A stretch of DNA of 60,417 nt from assembly GCF_016786305.1 (NCBI RefSeq), contig NZ_JADWYV010000025.1; one strand, 5' to 3'. This stretch comes from Pseudofrankia nepalensis (GTDB lineage: Bacteria > Actinomycetota > Actinomycetes > Frankiales > Frankiaceae). Every line of letters starts with the position of its first letter. Position 1 is the stretch's first letter. A model generated the notes under the pieces. That model saw only the letters and a list, made by a program, of their open reading frames with translations, was not told the origin of the DNA and made no database searches. This document shows, in pieces, positions 46,260 through 54,491 of this stretch. Made by a program: the position numbers and the translations under genes.

Positions 46260-48578
46260 ATGAACGGGCGAGACAGTGACGCGGGCGTGCCTGATGCCGA
46301 AGTGAACCGGCGCGGTGACCGCTCGGCCCGGACCTTCCAGGCAGGCGACGCCACCGCGGCGGGAACTCGGGGCGAGGCCGGCCGCGAGCGGGGCGCCGAC
46401 CAGCGGGAAGGCTGGACCAGCCGGCAGACTCGCCCGATCCGGTTCCAGACCTCCCCGATCGCCGACCTCCCAGATCCGCTTCGCGGATCCGGCAGGAACC
46501 CTGCCGCCGATCGGGCAGGAACCCCGGATCCGGCGGGAACCCCGGGCGTCCCCGATCCGGCGGAAACGTCGGGAGTGGTGCCCCGGCAGCGGCGGGCCGA
46601 GCCCAGGGCGGCGGGCGACGGGCCGGTCGGCGGCCCCGGCGCCGAGGACGATGGTGCCGCTGCCACGCCGCGGCGTCTCCCGCCCGCCGGTCCCGTCCCC
46701 CGGCCCGTCCGCGTGGGAACGCGTGGCCGGGGCTGGCGGCGGGGCTGGCGGTGGATGCGCGCGCGGATCCGCCGGCCGACCCGGCGGGTGCTGCTGGGGC
46801 TGGCCTGCGCCTTTGTGTTCGTCCTGGCGGTGGCCGGATGGCTCGGCGTGCGCGGGCTGCTCGCCTACCAGGAGCTGACCCGCGCCCGGGCTGACATCGC
46901 CGACCTGCAGGACCGGTTGCTGGCCGGCGACGTGCCGGCGAAAGCCGAACTGGCGGCCCAGGTGGATCGGATCGCCCAGCGGACTCGAACCGCGCGTGAC
47001 CTGACCGGCGACCCGGTGTGGTCGGCGGTCGGCGCCCTGCCCGGTATCGGCTGCCCCCTGAAGTCGGCGCACGCGCTCGTCGCCGCCGTCGAGCGGGTCG
47101 CCGGTGACGGCCTGCCCGCGATGGCCGAAGCGGCGGGCCTGCTCAATCCGGAGTCACTGCGCTCCGGGACGACGATCGTGCTGCCGGCGCTGGCCGCGGG
47201 CGGTCCTCCGGTGGGGCGGGCCACCACCGCGGTCGAGACGTTCCGGACGGCGCTCGCGGACGTCGACGACTGCGGCTGGCGGGGCGCGCCCCTGAGGCTC
47301 GGTTCGACGCGTGCCACCGTCGCCGCCCAGACGGACCGGCTCGCCGGGTCGCTGGCCGGGCTGAAGCTCGCCACCGAGCTCGGGCCGCCGATGCTCGGGG
47401 CCCACGGCGAGACCCGCCGCTACCTGCTGGTCGTGCAGAACCCGGCCGAGGCCCGGGCCAATGGCGGCATCGTCGGTGGGTACGGACTGCTCACCGCGCG
47501 CGACGGCGTGCTGCGACTCGATGACATCTCCGGCAACGGCTCGCTGCCGGTCCCCCGGGAGGGTTCGGCGCTGCGCCGTGACCCGGGCCTGTCGCCGGAG
47601 CTGGCCGAGCGGTACGGCTCGTACGAGCCGAGCAGGGTCTGGCCGAACGCCAACCTCACCCCGGACTACCCGACGGTTGGGCGGTTCTACGCGGGCATGT
47701 ACGCGGCGGGCACCGGCGTCGAGGTCGACGGGACGATCAGCGTCGACCCGACCGCGCTGTCGTACCTGCTCGCCGCCACCAGACCGGCGACGCTGCCCGA
47801 CGGCCAGGTGGTTACAGCCGACAGGCTGGTGAAGCTGGTCTCCTCCGACGTGTACGCGCTGATCGACGGCGTCCAAGCGCGGGATGAGTACTTCGCGGAC
47901 GTGGGCAAGGCCGTCTACGAGGCCGTCATCTCCGGCGACGGAAATACGCGGGCCTTGCTGACGGCGCTCGGCCGGTCAGCTGGGGAGGGCCGGTTGCTGG
48001 TGTCAAGCACCCACGCGGACGAGCAGCGAATTCTTTCCACCACCGCGCTGGGGGGCGCGCTGCCGACCGCCCCCGGGCCGTTCCTGGGCGTGCTCACCCA
48101 GAACGCGACGGGCGGAAAGCTTGACTACTGGCTGCACCGCGCCGTCGGGTACCGGATGGAGCGCGCGAAGGACGGCAGCGGCGTCGCGACCATCGTGATC
48201 CAGCTGTTCAATGCGGCTCCGGCGGGTCTCCCCGAGTATGTGCGCTACCGGCTCGAGGGCGGCGGGCCCCCCGGAAACCCGGACGCAGTGAACGACACCT
48301 GGCTGTCGGTCTACACAGGGGTCGACAGTCGGTTGCTCGGCGCGGCGCTGGACGGCAAGCCGATTCCGCTCACGGCCGAGACTGAGCGTGAGCACACCGT
48401 GCTGTCCACGTTCGTGCCGCTTGCCCGGGACCGACCGCGGACTCTCGTGCTGCGGGTCTGGGAACCCATCGGCGGGCCGGAACTAACTGTCCGTGGTCAA
48501 CCGTTGGCGAATCCGGAGCGGATCGCCGTCGTCGGTCTACCGACTCGCACCCCCTGGCAGCTCATCGACTCCGACTGA
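46260..48578 (+). CDS. DUF4012 membrane-anchored protein of the polysaccharide locus
   Basis: Protein of about 772 residues. The first ~170 residues are cytoplasmic, charged and disordered, and contain an 80-nt DNA repeat element. One membrane helix (~176-200: VLLGLACAFVFVLAVAGWLG) follows, then a short coiled region (QELTRARADIADLQDRLL) and a large outside domain with the DUF4012 core RRYLLVVQNPAEARANGGIV, GGYGLL and SVDPTALSYLLA. DUF4012 proteins occur in actinobacterial exopolysaccharide clusters; they resemble LytR-CpsA-Psr-linked surface proteins in context but the activity is unknown. Its ATG at 46260 is 49 bases after the Wzc-like stop, so both are probably one operon. Confidence 0.85.
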   Translation: MNGRDSDAGVPDAEVNRRGDRSARTFQAGDATAAGTRGEAGRERGADQREGWTSRQTRPIRFQTSPIADLPDPLRGSGRNPAADRAGTPDPAGTPGVPDPAETSGVVPRQRRAEPRAAGDGPVGGPGAEDDGAAATPRRLPPAGPVPRPVRVGTRGRGWRRGWRWMRARIRRPTRRVLLGLACAFVFVLAVAGWLGVRGLLAYQELTRARADIADLQDRLLAGDVPAKAELAAQVDRIAQRTRTARDLTGDPVWSAVGALPGIGCPLKSAHALVAAVERVAGDGLPAMAEAAGLLNPESLRSGTTIVLPALAAGGPPVGRATTAVETFRTALADVDDCGWRGAPLRLGSTRATVAAQTDRLAGSLAGLKLATELGPPMLGAHGETRRYLLVVQNPAEARANGGIVGGYGLLTARDGVLRLDDISGNGSLPVPREGSALRRDPGLSPELAERYGSYEPSRVWPNANLTPDYPTVGRFYAGMYAAGTGVEVDGTISVDPTALSYLLAATRPATLPDGQVVTADRLVKLVSSDVYALIDGVQARDEYFADVGKAVYEAVISGDGNTRALLTALGRSAGEGRLLVSSTHADEQRILSTTALGGALPTAPGPFLGVLTQNATGGKLDYWLHRAVGYRMERAKDGSGVATIVIQLFNAAPAGLPEYVRYRLEGGGPPGNPDAVNDTWLSVYTGVDSRLLGAALDGKPIPLTAETEREHTVLSTFVPLARDRPRTLVLRVWEPIGGPELTVRGQPLANPERIAVVGLPTRTPWQLIDSD
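46448..46527 (+). repeat. Copy A of an 80-nt two-hairpin interspersed repeat, inside the DUF4012 gene
   Basis: Identical at 71 of 80 positions to the minus strand of 26674-26753. It forms hairpins GATCCGC-TTC-GCGGATC (46473-46489) and CGGCAGG-AAC-CCTGCCG (46490-46506). Here it is translated (LPDPLRGSGRNPAADRAG) within the disordered N-terminus. A partial third-like run of GGAACCCCGG/GATCCGG units follows to about 46560. Confidence 0.8.
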
Positions 48579-48675
48579 CTACTGAGGGTGCGTGACACTC
48601 GGAGTCACTCTCAGTAACCTCCGCGTAGTCAATCGTTCGATTGCTTGCATGGATCACCCTCTGGGGAGTGCCTCG

Positions 48676-50055
48676 ATGAAACTCCGCGCGCTAGGAGTCG
48701 CGATGCTCGCAAGCTGCGGGCTCGCGATCAGCGTCCTACCGGCAACGGCGGCTCAGGCTTTGGACGAGCCCTTGTTCGGCCCGGTGCCGTTCGACCCGTA
48801 TCCGCCGTCGAAGGTCTGCGGTGGCAGCACCGGCGTGCTCGAGGTGAGCCAGTCGGTCGTCCAGGTCGGGCAGTCGATCGTCGTCTCGGCCTGTGGCTTC
48901 ATACCCGGCGCGTACATCGACATCGCGCTCAACGGCATCCTCGCGAAGTCGGTCGTCGCGAACGCCTACGGCAACATCAACGCCGTGATCGTGCCGTCGG
49001 GAGCCGACGAGCAGGCGGCCCTCGCGGAGGCCTCCACCGACGTCACCGTCGCGGCCCGGTCGCCGCGCTTCAAGCGGGTGACGATCACCGCCACCGGTCC
49101 GGGCTTCGAGAAGGCCGGCCTCTTCGGCAAGCCCGAGGAGCCCGGCAAGGACGACATCCTCGGCGGGGACGACATCCTCGGCGGGGACGACAAGCCCGGT
49201 GAGGAGGCCATCCTCGGCGAGGGGCTGGAGCTGGAGCTGGCCGCGCCGGCCGGCGCGAAGACCTCGCTGGCGGCGATCACCCGCATCGCCTCGGCCGAGG
49301 TCCTTGTGATCAAGGATCGCCACTGGTACTCCAGCGTGGGCGGGCCTGGTGGTCCTGCCGGCCCTGACGGTCCTGCCGGTCCTGCCGGGTACTACGGGCC
49401 TGACGGCGAGTGGGTGCCCGGTGACGGGTACTACGGGCCTGACGGTGAGTGGGTGCCCGGTGACGGGTCCTACGGGCCTGCCGGGTACTACGGGCCTGAC
49501 GGCGAGTGGGTGCCCGGCGACGGGTGGGAGGACGGCGAGTGGGCGGACGACATCGCCGTAGGCCGTGACGGGGACATCATCGCCATCAACGGCATCCCGA
49601 TCCCGATCCCGATCCCGATTGGCGACTGGTTCCACGACAAGGACCGGGACTGCCGGGACAAGGACGGCGGCCTCCTCGGTGACAAGGACCGCGACGACAA
49701 GGACCGCGACGACAAGGACGTCCGGGATGACAAGGACGTCCGGGATGACCGGGGCGACAAGGACACCCTCGCGGACGGGGATGGCCTGTTCGACGACAAG
49801 AACCGGGACGACAAGGACCGGGACAAGGACCGCTGTGACGGGTTCGGCGGGGTCGGCGTCGGCGTGGTCGGCGTCGGTGTCGCCGGCGGCGGCGTCGGCG
49901 GCGCGACCGGGGCCGGCGGGGCGCTGCCCTTCACCGGTGTCGAGACCGAGGCTCTGGCCACGCTCGCGGTGGTCATGCTCGGTAGCGGCGTGGCGCTGCG
50001 GGTCGTGACGCGGCGCCGCCGGGAGTCCCTCGTCGGGACGCGCACCGAGGCCTGA
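48676..50055 (+). CDS. LPXTG-type cell-wall-anchored protein with collagen-like and Asp/Lys repeats
   Basis: Secreted protein of 459 residues. A signal peptide (LGVAMLASCGLAISVLPATAAQA) leads to a compact ~110-residue domain with a Cys pair (VCGGSTGVLEV ... VVSACGFIPGAYIDIALNG). Then come collagen-like GGPGGPAGPDGPAGPAG, three units of the type YYGPDGEWVPGDG, an IPIPIPIG run, and a highly charged stretch of DKDRDDKD repeats. The C-terminus is a sorting signal: LPFTG (417-421), a hydrophobic helix and RRRRES. A sortase would attach it to peptidoglycan; none is encoded here. ATG 48676 has GGGGAG 7 nt upstream. It lies just after the exopolysaccharide genes, so it may be part of the surface layer. 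Confidence 0.85.
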   Translation: MKLRALGVAMLASCGLAISVLPATAAQALDEPLFGPVPFDPYPPSKVCGGSTGVLEVSQSVVQVGQSIVVSACGFIPGAYIDIALNGILAKSVVANAYGNINAVIVPSGADEQAALAEASTDVTVAARSPRFKRVTITATGPGFEKAGLFGKPEEPGKDDILGGDDILGGDDKPGEEAILGEGLELELAAPAGAKTSLAAITRIASAEVLVIKDRHWYSSVGGPGGPAGPDGPAGPAGYYGPDGEWVPGDGYYGPDGEWVPGDGSYGPAGYYGPDGEWVPGDGWEDGEWADDIAVGRDGDIIAINGIPIPIPIPIGDWFHDKDRDCRDKDGGLLGDKDRDDKDRDDKDVRDDKDVRDDRGDKDTLADGDGLFDDKNRDDKDRDKDRCDGFGGVGVGVVGVGVAGGGVGGATGAGGALPFTGVETEALATLAVVMLGSGVALRVVTRRRRESLVGTRTEA

Positions 50056-50083
50056 GGCGCTCCGTATCCGGCTGTAACACAGG

Positions 50084-50116
50084 ACGGGCCGCTCCCACCC
50101 CGCGGGAGCGGCCCGT
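50084..50116. terminator. Bidirectional terminator hairpin
   Basis: ACGGGCCGCTCCC (50084-50096) pairs perfectly with GGGAGCGGCCCGT (50104-50116) around a 7-nt loop, between the convergent surface-protein and sdhB genes. TCCTT follows on the + strand. Confidence 0.8.
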
Positions 50117-50144
50117 TCCTTGCGCGGCTACCCGGCCCGGCCGC

Positions 50145-50915
50145 TCAGGTGGCGCTGTCGTCGGCGGAGCGGCGGAACAGCCGGCGGCCGAGCGCGGCGA
50201 GCGGGTCGTAGGAGGCGTCCACCACCCGTTCCTTGAGCGGGATGATGCCGTTATCGGTGATCTTGATGTGTTCCGGGCAGACCTCGGTGCAGCACTTGGT
50301 GATGTTGCAGTAGCTGATGCCGGCCTCGGCGCGCAGCAGCTCCAGGCGGTCGTTGGTGTCCAGCGGGTGCATCTCGAGCTCGGCGTAGCGGATCATCAGC
50401 CGGGGCCCGGCGAACACCTGCTTGTTGTCCTCGTGGTCACGGATGACGTGGCAGACGTTCTGGCACATGAAGCACTCGATGCACTTGCGGAACTCCTGGA
50501 TGCGGTCCACGTCCTCCTGGAACATCCGGTGGTGCCCGTCGTCGCCCGCCGGCCGGCCCGGCGCGAACGTCGGCACCTCCTCGGCCTTCTCGTAGTTGTA
50601 GGTCACGTCGGTGACCAGGTCGCGCACCACCGGGAACGTGCGCAGCGGAGTGATCGTGATGGTCTCGCCTGGGCCGAACAGGTTCAGCCGGGTCATGCAC
50701 ATCAGCCGCGGCTTGCCGTTCACCTCGGCCGAGCACGACCCGCACTTGCCGGCCTTGCAGTTCCACCGGACGGCGAGGTCGTTGGCCTGCGTCGCCTGCA
50801 GCCGGTGCACCGCGTCGAGGACGACCATGCCCTCCTCGACCTCGACGGTGAAGTCCTCGAGCCCGCCGCCCTCGGCGTCGCCGCGCCACACCCGCATCGC
50901 CAGCTCGTAGCCCAT
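50145..50915 (-). CDS. sdhB: Succinate dehydrogenase iron-sulfur subunit
   Basis: Subunit of 256 residues that passes electrons from the flavoprotein to the membrane quinone site. The 2Fe-2S ligands are Cys53, 58, 61 and 73 (CKAGKCGSC ... C). Two further clusters are bound by CIECFMCQNVC and CNITKCCTEVCP. The ATG at 50915 shares one base with the flavoprotein stop (TGATG), so translation is coupled. Gene order membrane anchor - flavoprotein - iron-sulfur on one strand, and subunit sizes, match the Sdh1 complex of mycobacteria (Rv0249c-Rv0247c). Such complexes can work as succinate dehydrogenase or fumarate reductase. Confidence 0.92.
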   Translation of the reverse strand: MGYELAMRVWRGDAEGGGLEDFTVEVEEGMVVLDAVHRLQATQANDLAVRWNCKAGKCGSCSAEVNGKPRLMCMTRLNLFGPGETITITPLRTFPVVRDLVTDVTYNYEKAEEVPTFAPGRPAGDDGHHRMFQEDVDRIQEFRKCIECFMCQNVCHVIRDHEDNKQVFAGPRLMIRYAELEMHPLDTNDRLELLRAEAGISYCNITKCCTEVCPEHIKITDNGIIPLKERVVDASYDPLAALGRRLFRRSADDSAT

Positions 50916-52876
50916 CAGCCGTTCCTTCCGTTGCTCGTCCCGGTGACCGGGGGCGCCTGCGGTGGGGGGTTGTCGTCGGCCTGCCGCGGCGGCACCGTCG
51001 CCTGCGCCGCGGCGCCCGCCGCGCCCGGCGCGGAGACCGGCGCCGGCGGCGCGCTCGGCGTCTCGAACAGCGTGGCGAGTTCCGGCGGCAGCGCGGGCAG
51101 CGCCTGGGCCGTGAGCTCCAGTTGCCCGTCGCGCAGCCGGAGCACGTGGTTGATCTTCGCGAACTCCGGGTCGGGCCCCGGGTAGTCGTCGCGCGTGTGC
51201 CCGCCGCGGCTCTCCTTGCGGGCGAGCGCCGCGGCGGCGACGCACTCGGCGACCAGCAGCATCGAACGCAGGTCGAGCGCCAGGTGCCAGCCCGGGTTGT
51301 ACTGGCGGTGGCCCTCGACGGCGACCCGCTCGGCGCGCTCCCGCAGCCCGGCGATCTCCTTGATCGCCTGGGTCAGCTCGTGCTCGGTGCGGATGATGCC
51401 GACCAGGGACTGCATCACCGCCTGCAGGTCGAACTGCAGCTGGTAGGGGTTCTCGGCGCCCTCGGTACCGAACCGCTCGAACGGCGCGAGCGCCGCCGCC
51501 GTGACCTCGGCGACCTGGCCCTCGTCGGCGGCCGGCCGCGCGTCCGCTGGGATCGCCTGGGCGTACTCGGCGGCCGACAGGCCGGCGCGGCGGCCGAACA
51601 CCACCAGGTCGGACAGCGAGTTGCCGCCGAGACGGTTCGACCCGTGCAGCCCGGCGGCGCACTCGCCGGCGGCGAACAGGCCCGGCAGGGTCGTCTGCTG
51701 GCTCTCCGGGTCGACCTTGATCCCACCCATCACGTAGTGGCAGGTCGGGCCGACCTCCATCGGCTCGCTCGTGATGTCGACGTCGGCCAGCTCCTTGAAC
51801 TGGTGGTACATCGACGGCAGCCGGCGGCGGATGGTCTCCGGGTCGCGGCGGCTGGCGATGTCGAGGTAGACGCCGCCGTGCGGCGAGCCGCGGCCGGCCT
51901 TCACCTCGGAGTTGATCGCGCGGGCGACCTCGTCACGCGGGAGCAGCTCGGGTGGGCGCCGCGCCGTCTTCTTGTCCGTGTACCAGCGGTCCGCCTCCTC
52001 CTCGGTGTCGGCCGTGTCCGCCGCGAACACCTCGGGGATGTAGTCGAACATGAACCTGCGGCCCTCGGAGTTGCGCAGCACGCCGCCGTCGCCGCGCACG
52101 CCCTCGGTGACGAGGATCCCGCGCACCGACGGCGGCCAGACCATCCCGGTCGGATGGAACTGGACGAACTCCATGTCCATCAGCGCGGCGCCGGCCTTCA
52201 GCGCGAGCGCCTGGCCGTCGCCGGTGTACTCCCACGAGTTCGACGTGATCTGCCAGGACTTGCCGATGCCGCCGGTGGCGAGCACCACGGCCGGCGCGTC
52301 GAACCGGACGAACGTGCCGGTCTCGCGCCAGTAGGCGAACACGCCGGCGATCCGCTCGCCGCCGGTCTCCGGGTCCGGCGCGGTCAGCAGCCGCTGCACG
52401 GTGCATTCCATGAAGACGTCGAGCTTCTTGGCCACGACGCGGTTCTGCAGGGTGCGGATCAACTCGAGGCCGGTGCGGTCACCGACGTGCGCGAGCCGGG
52501 CGTAGCGGTGGCCGCCGAAGTCGCGCTGCAGGATCTTGCCGTCCGGGGTGCGGTCGAAGACGGCGCCCCATTCCTCCAGCTCCCAGACCCGGTCCGGCGC
52601 CTCCTGGGCGTGGATCTGGGCCATTCGCCACTGGTTGAGCATCTTGCCGCCGCGCATGGTGTCGCGGAAGTGCACCTGCCAGTTGTCCTCGGGCCACACG
52701 TTGGCCATCGCGGCGGCCATGCCGCCCTCGGCCATCACGGTGTGCGCCTTGCCCAGCAGGCTCTTACAGACGATCGCGACCCGCGCGCCCTGCTCGTGCG
52801 CCTCGATCGCGGCGCGCAGCCCGGCGCCGCCGGCGCCGACCACCACGACGTCGTAGGTGTGTGTCTCGGCTGTCAC
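50915..52876 (-). CDS. sdhA: Succinate dehydrogenase/fumarate reductase flavoprotein subunit
   Basis: FAD-containing catalytic subunit of 653 residues. VVVVGAGGAGLRAAIEAHE binds FAD; the substrate and catalytic region includes the GGHRYARLAHVGDRTG segment with the FAD-linking His area, FVQFHPTGM and the active-site REEVARAIN-like DEVARAINSEVKAGRG segment; HGSNRLGGNSLSDLVVFG is the C-terminal FAD motif. A Pro/Ala-rich tail of ~50 residues is added. The GTG at 52876 has AAAGGA 6 nt upstream. It is separated from the upstream membrane-anchor gene by 234 bases filled largely by 59-bp tandem repeats, which is unusual inside this operon. Confidence 0.93.
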   Translation of the reverse strand: MTAETHTYDVVVVGAGGAGLRAAIEAHEQGARVAIVCKSLLGKAHTVMAEGGMAAAMANVWPEDNWQVHFRDTMRGGKMLNQWRMAQIHAQEAPDRVWELEEWGAVFDRTPDGKILQRDFGGHRYARLAHVGDRTGLELIRTLQNRVVAKKLDVFMECTVQRLLTAPDPETGGERIAGVFAYWRETGTFVRFDAPAVVLATGGIGKSWQITSNSWEYTGDGQALALKAGAALMDMEFVQFHPTGMVWPPSVRGILVTEGVRGDGGVLRNSEGRRFMFDYIPEVFAADTADTEEEADRWYTDKKTARRPPELLPRDEVARAINSEVKAGRGSPHGGVYLDIASRRDPETIRRRLPSMYHQFKELADVDITSEPMEVGPTCHYVMGGIKVDPESQQTTLPGLFAAGECAAGLHGSNRLGGNSLSDLVVFGRRAGLSAAEYAQAIPADARPAADEGQVAEVTAAALAPFERFGTEGAENPYQLQFDLQAVMQSLVGIIRTEHELTQAIKEIAGLRERAERVAVEGHRQYNPGWHLALDLRSMLLVAECVAAAALARKESRGGHTRDDYPGPDPEFAKINHVLRLRDGQLELTAQALPALPPELATLFETPSAPPAPVSAPGAAGAAAQATVPPRQADDNPPPQAPPVTGTSNGRNG

Positions 52877-52947
52877 GGGGTTCCTTTCCCGCTCGCTTTC
52901 CTGGTTCTGGACCGGAAGGGCGCCTGGGCGTCCGGGCGATCCCGGCC

Positions 52948-53112
52948 GGAGCCGCGCGATGATGGCGAAGCCTCGCGCGGCGTGGGCCGCCTGAAACGAC
53001 TCGGCTGGAGCCGCGCGATGATGGCGAAGCCTCGCGCGGCGTAGGCCGCCTGAAACGACTCGGCTGGAGCCGCGCGACGACGGCGAGGCCTCGCGCGCGG
53101 CGTGGACCGCCT
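52948..53112 (-). repeat. 59-bp tandem repeat (2.8 copies), each with a hairpin, between sdhC and sdhA
   Basis: Units start at 52948, 53007 and 53066 (period exactly 59). Copies 1 and 2 differ at about one position; copy 3 is more diverged and runs up to the sdhC stop codon. Each unit holds GCCGCGCGA ... TCGCGCGGC, a perfect 9-bp stem around 13 nt, slightly extended in copy 3. The transcript between sdhC and sdhA therefore has three successive similar hairpins. Confidence 0.88.
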
Positions 53113-53944
53113 AGGCGATCCAGTGCGGATCGCTCAGATGGCCCGCGGCGACCAGCCAGATGTAGAAGTCGGCGGCCATGATCCAGAGCAGGCTCGCCCA
53201 GGCGAAGAACATGTGGTGCCGGTTGAGCACCGAGATCCTGGCCCAGATCCGGCGGCGCAGCGGCGCCTTGGAGAGCAGGTTCAACCGGCCGCCGCACAGG
53301 TGCCGGCACGAGTGGCAGGACAGGGTGTAAAGCCAGATCAGCGCGGCGTTGACCACCAGCATCCCGGTGCCGACCCCCACGCCGAACCGCCCGTCATGGA
53401 TGAACGCGATCACGGCGTCGTAGGTCAGCAGCCCGGCGAAGAGCACCGCGAAGTACCAGAAGTACCGGTGCACGTTCTGCAGCACCAGAGGGAACTTGCT
53501 CTCCCCGCTGTAGCCCCGGCGGGCGTCCGGCACGGCGCAGGCCGGCGGCGACCACCAGAACGAGCGGTAGTAGGCCTTCCGGTAGTAGTAGCAGGTGAGC
53601 CGGAAGCCGAGCGGGAAGATCAGAATGAGGAGCGCCGGCGACACCGGCGAGATGTCGCCGAAGACATGCGGCGTCGCGTCGTCCAGACAGTTGTCGGTAA
53701 GACACGGCGAGTAGAACGGCGACAGATACGGGTCGGCGAAGTAGTCGCCGTTCCGCAACGCCGCCCAGACGCCGTAGACGACGAAGCCGGCGAGCACGAC
53801 GACCGTGATCAGTGGCTGCATCCACCATCGGTCCCGGCGCAGCGTCCTGGCGCCGACGGCTGCTCGGGGCGCCGGGACGGGTCGTGGCCTCGCTGCTGGC
53901 GCGGCCGGGTCCGCGGTCGGCGCGGGTCTGGTCCGAACGGGCAT
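53111..53944 (-). CDS. sdhC: Succinate dehydrogenase membrane anchor subunit
   Basis: Membrane protein of 277 residues with about five hydrophobic helices (including QPLITVVVLAGFVVYGVWAA, ALLILIFPLGFRLTCYYY, YFAVLFAGLLTYDAVIAFI, LVVNAALIWLYTLSCHSC and MFFAWASLLWIMAADFYIWL). It carries the quinone site and probably haem; His residues in the helices (for example NVHRYF, SCHSCRH, NRHHMFF) are candidate ligands. Size and sequence style match the Sdh1 anchor Rv0249c rather than the short SdhC/SdhD pair. The N-terminal ~38 residues are a Pro/Ala/Arg-rich cytoplasmic leader. GAGGAG lies 8 nt before the ATG at 53944. Confidence 0.88.
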   Translation of the reverse strand: MPVRTRPAPTADPAAPAARPRPVPAPRAAVGARTLRRDRWWMQPLITVVVLAGFVVYGVWAALRNGDYFADPYLSPFYSPCLTDNCLDDATPHVFGDISPVSPALLILIFPLGFRLTCYYYRKAYYRSFWWSPPACAVPDARRGYSGESKFPLVLQNVHRYFWYFAVLFAGLLTYDAVIAFIHDGRFGVGVGTGMLVVNAALIWLYTLSCHSCRHLCGGRLNLLSKAPLRRRIWARISVLNRHHMFFAWASLLWIMAADFYIWLVAAGHLSDPHWIA

Positions 53945-54491
53945 GGGGTGGTCTCCTCGGCTGCTGGCGCCGCGGTGGCTCTCCCCGCCAGGCCGTTGCT
54001 CCGGCCCGGCGGGGCCACCGCTGGAACGCGGGTGCCACGCGCGGCGCCCGTCGGGGGAGCCATCGCGTGGCCCGTGGCGCGCGGCGACGCGGACCCTCCG
54101 GCCCCGGGAGCCGGGGATTGCCTATACATGACAGCCAAGGCGCAGAGGGTCCGTGTGCTGCACATCACGGCCCACGGCGCAGTCTGGCCCATCGCGGAAC
54201 AGTTGGCCAGGGTCTTCCTGAAACACGTTTCGGTGTGTCTCGGCGGACCTGGTCCGACACTGATCAGTCCGTCGTCGAAAGCCCACGTGACCGGGCCGGT
54301 GACGGGACGGGCGCCCGCCGCGTCGAGCGGGCGACGGCTCGCGACCTCGGGACTCCCGCCCGTGGTCGCGGGCATGCGCGGGGGCGGCTGGATACCTCCC
54401 GGTCGGCGCTGCGGTGGTGGAGCTTTCCGAAGGCTTCTCCTTCCCGTCATCCCAGGCTGGAAGCCTGACGGGCGGCCAGAGGAGGCTTCAT
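53945..54491. promoter_or_regulatory. Divergent intergenic region sdhC / phoX1 with a palindrome
   Basis: About 550 bases without a convincing gene. TATACAT near 54122 could be a -10. GAAAC-AC-GTTTC (54220-54231) is a perfect 5-bp inverted repeat of operator size. A small hairpin AGGCT-GGA-AGCCT lies near 54453-54465, just upstream of the phoX1 ribosome site. No clear phosphate-box repeats were recognised. Confidence 0.35.

Noticed and set aside
52948..53112. CRISPR array
   Set aside because: The 59-bp units are contiguous direct repeats with no spacers and no cas genes are present.
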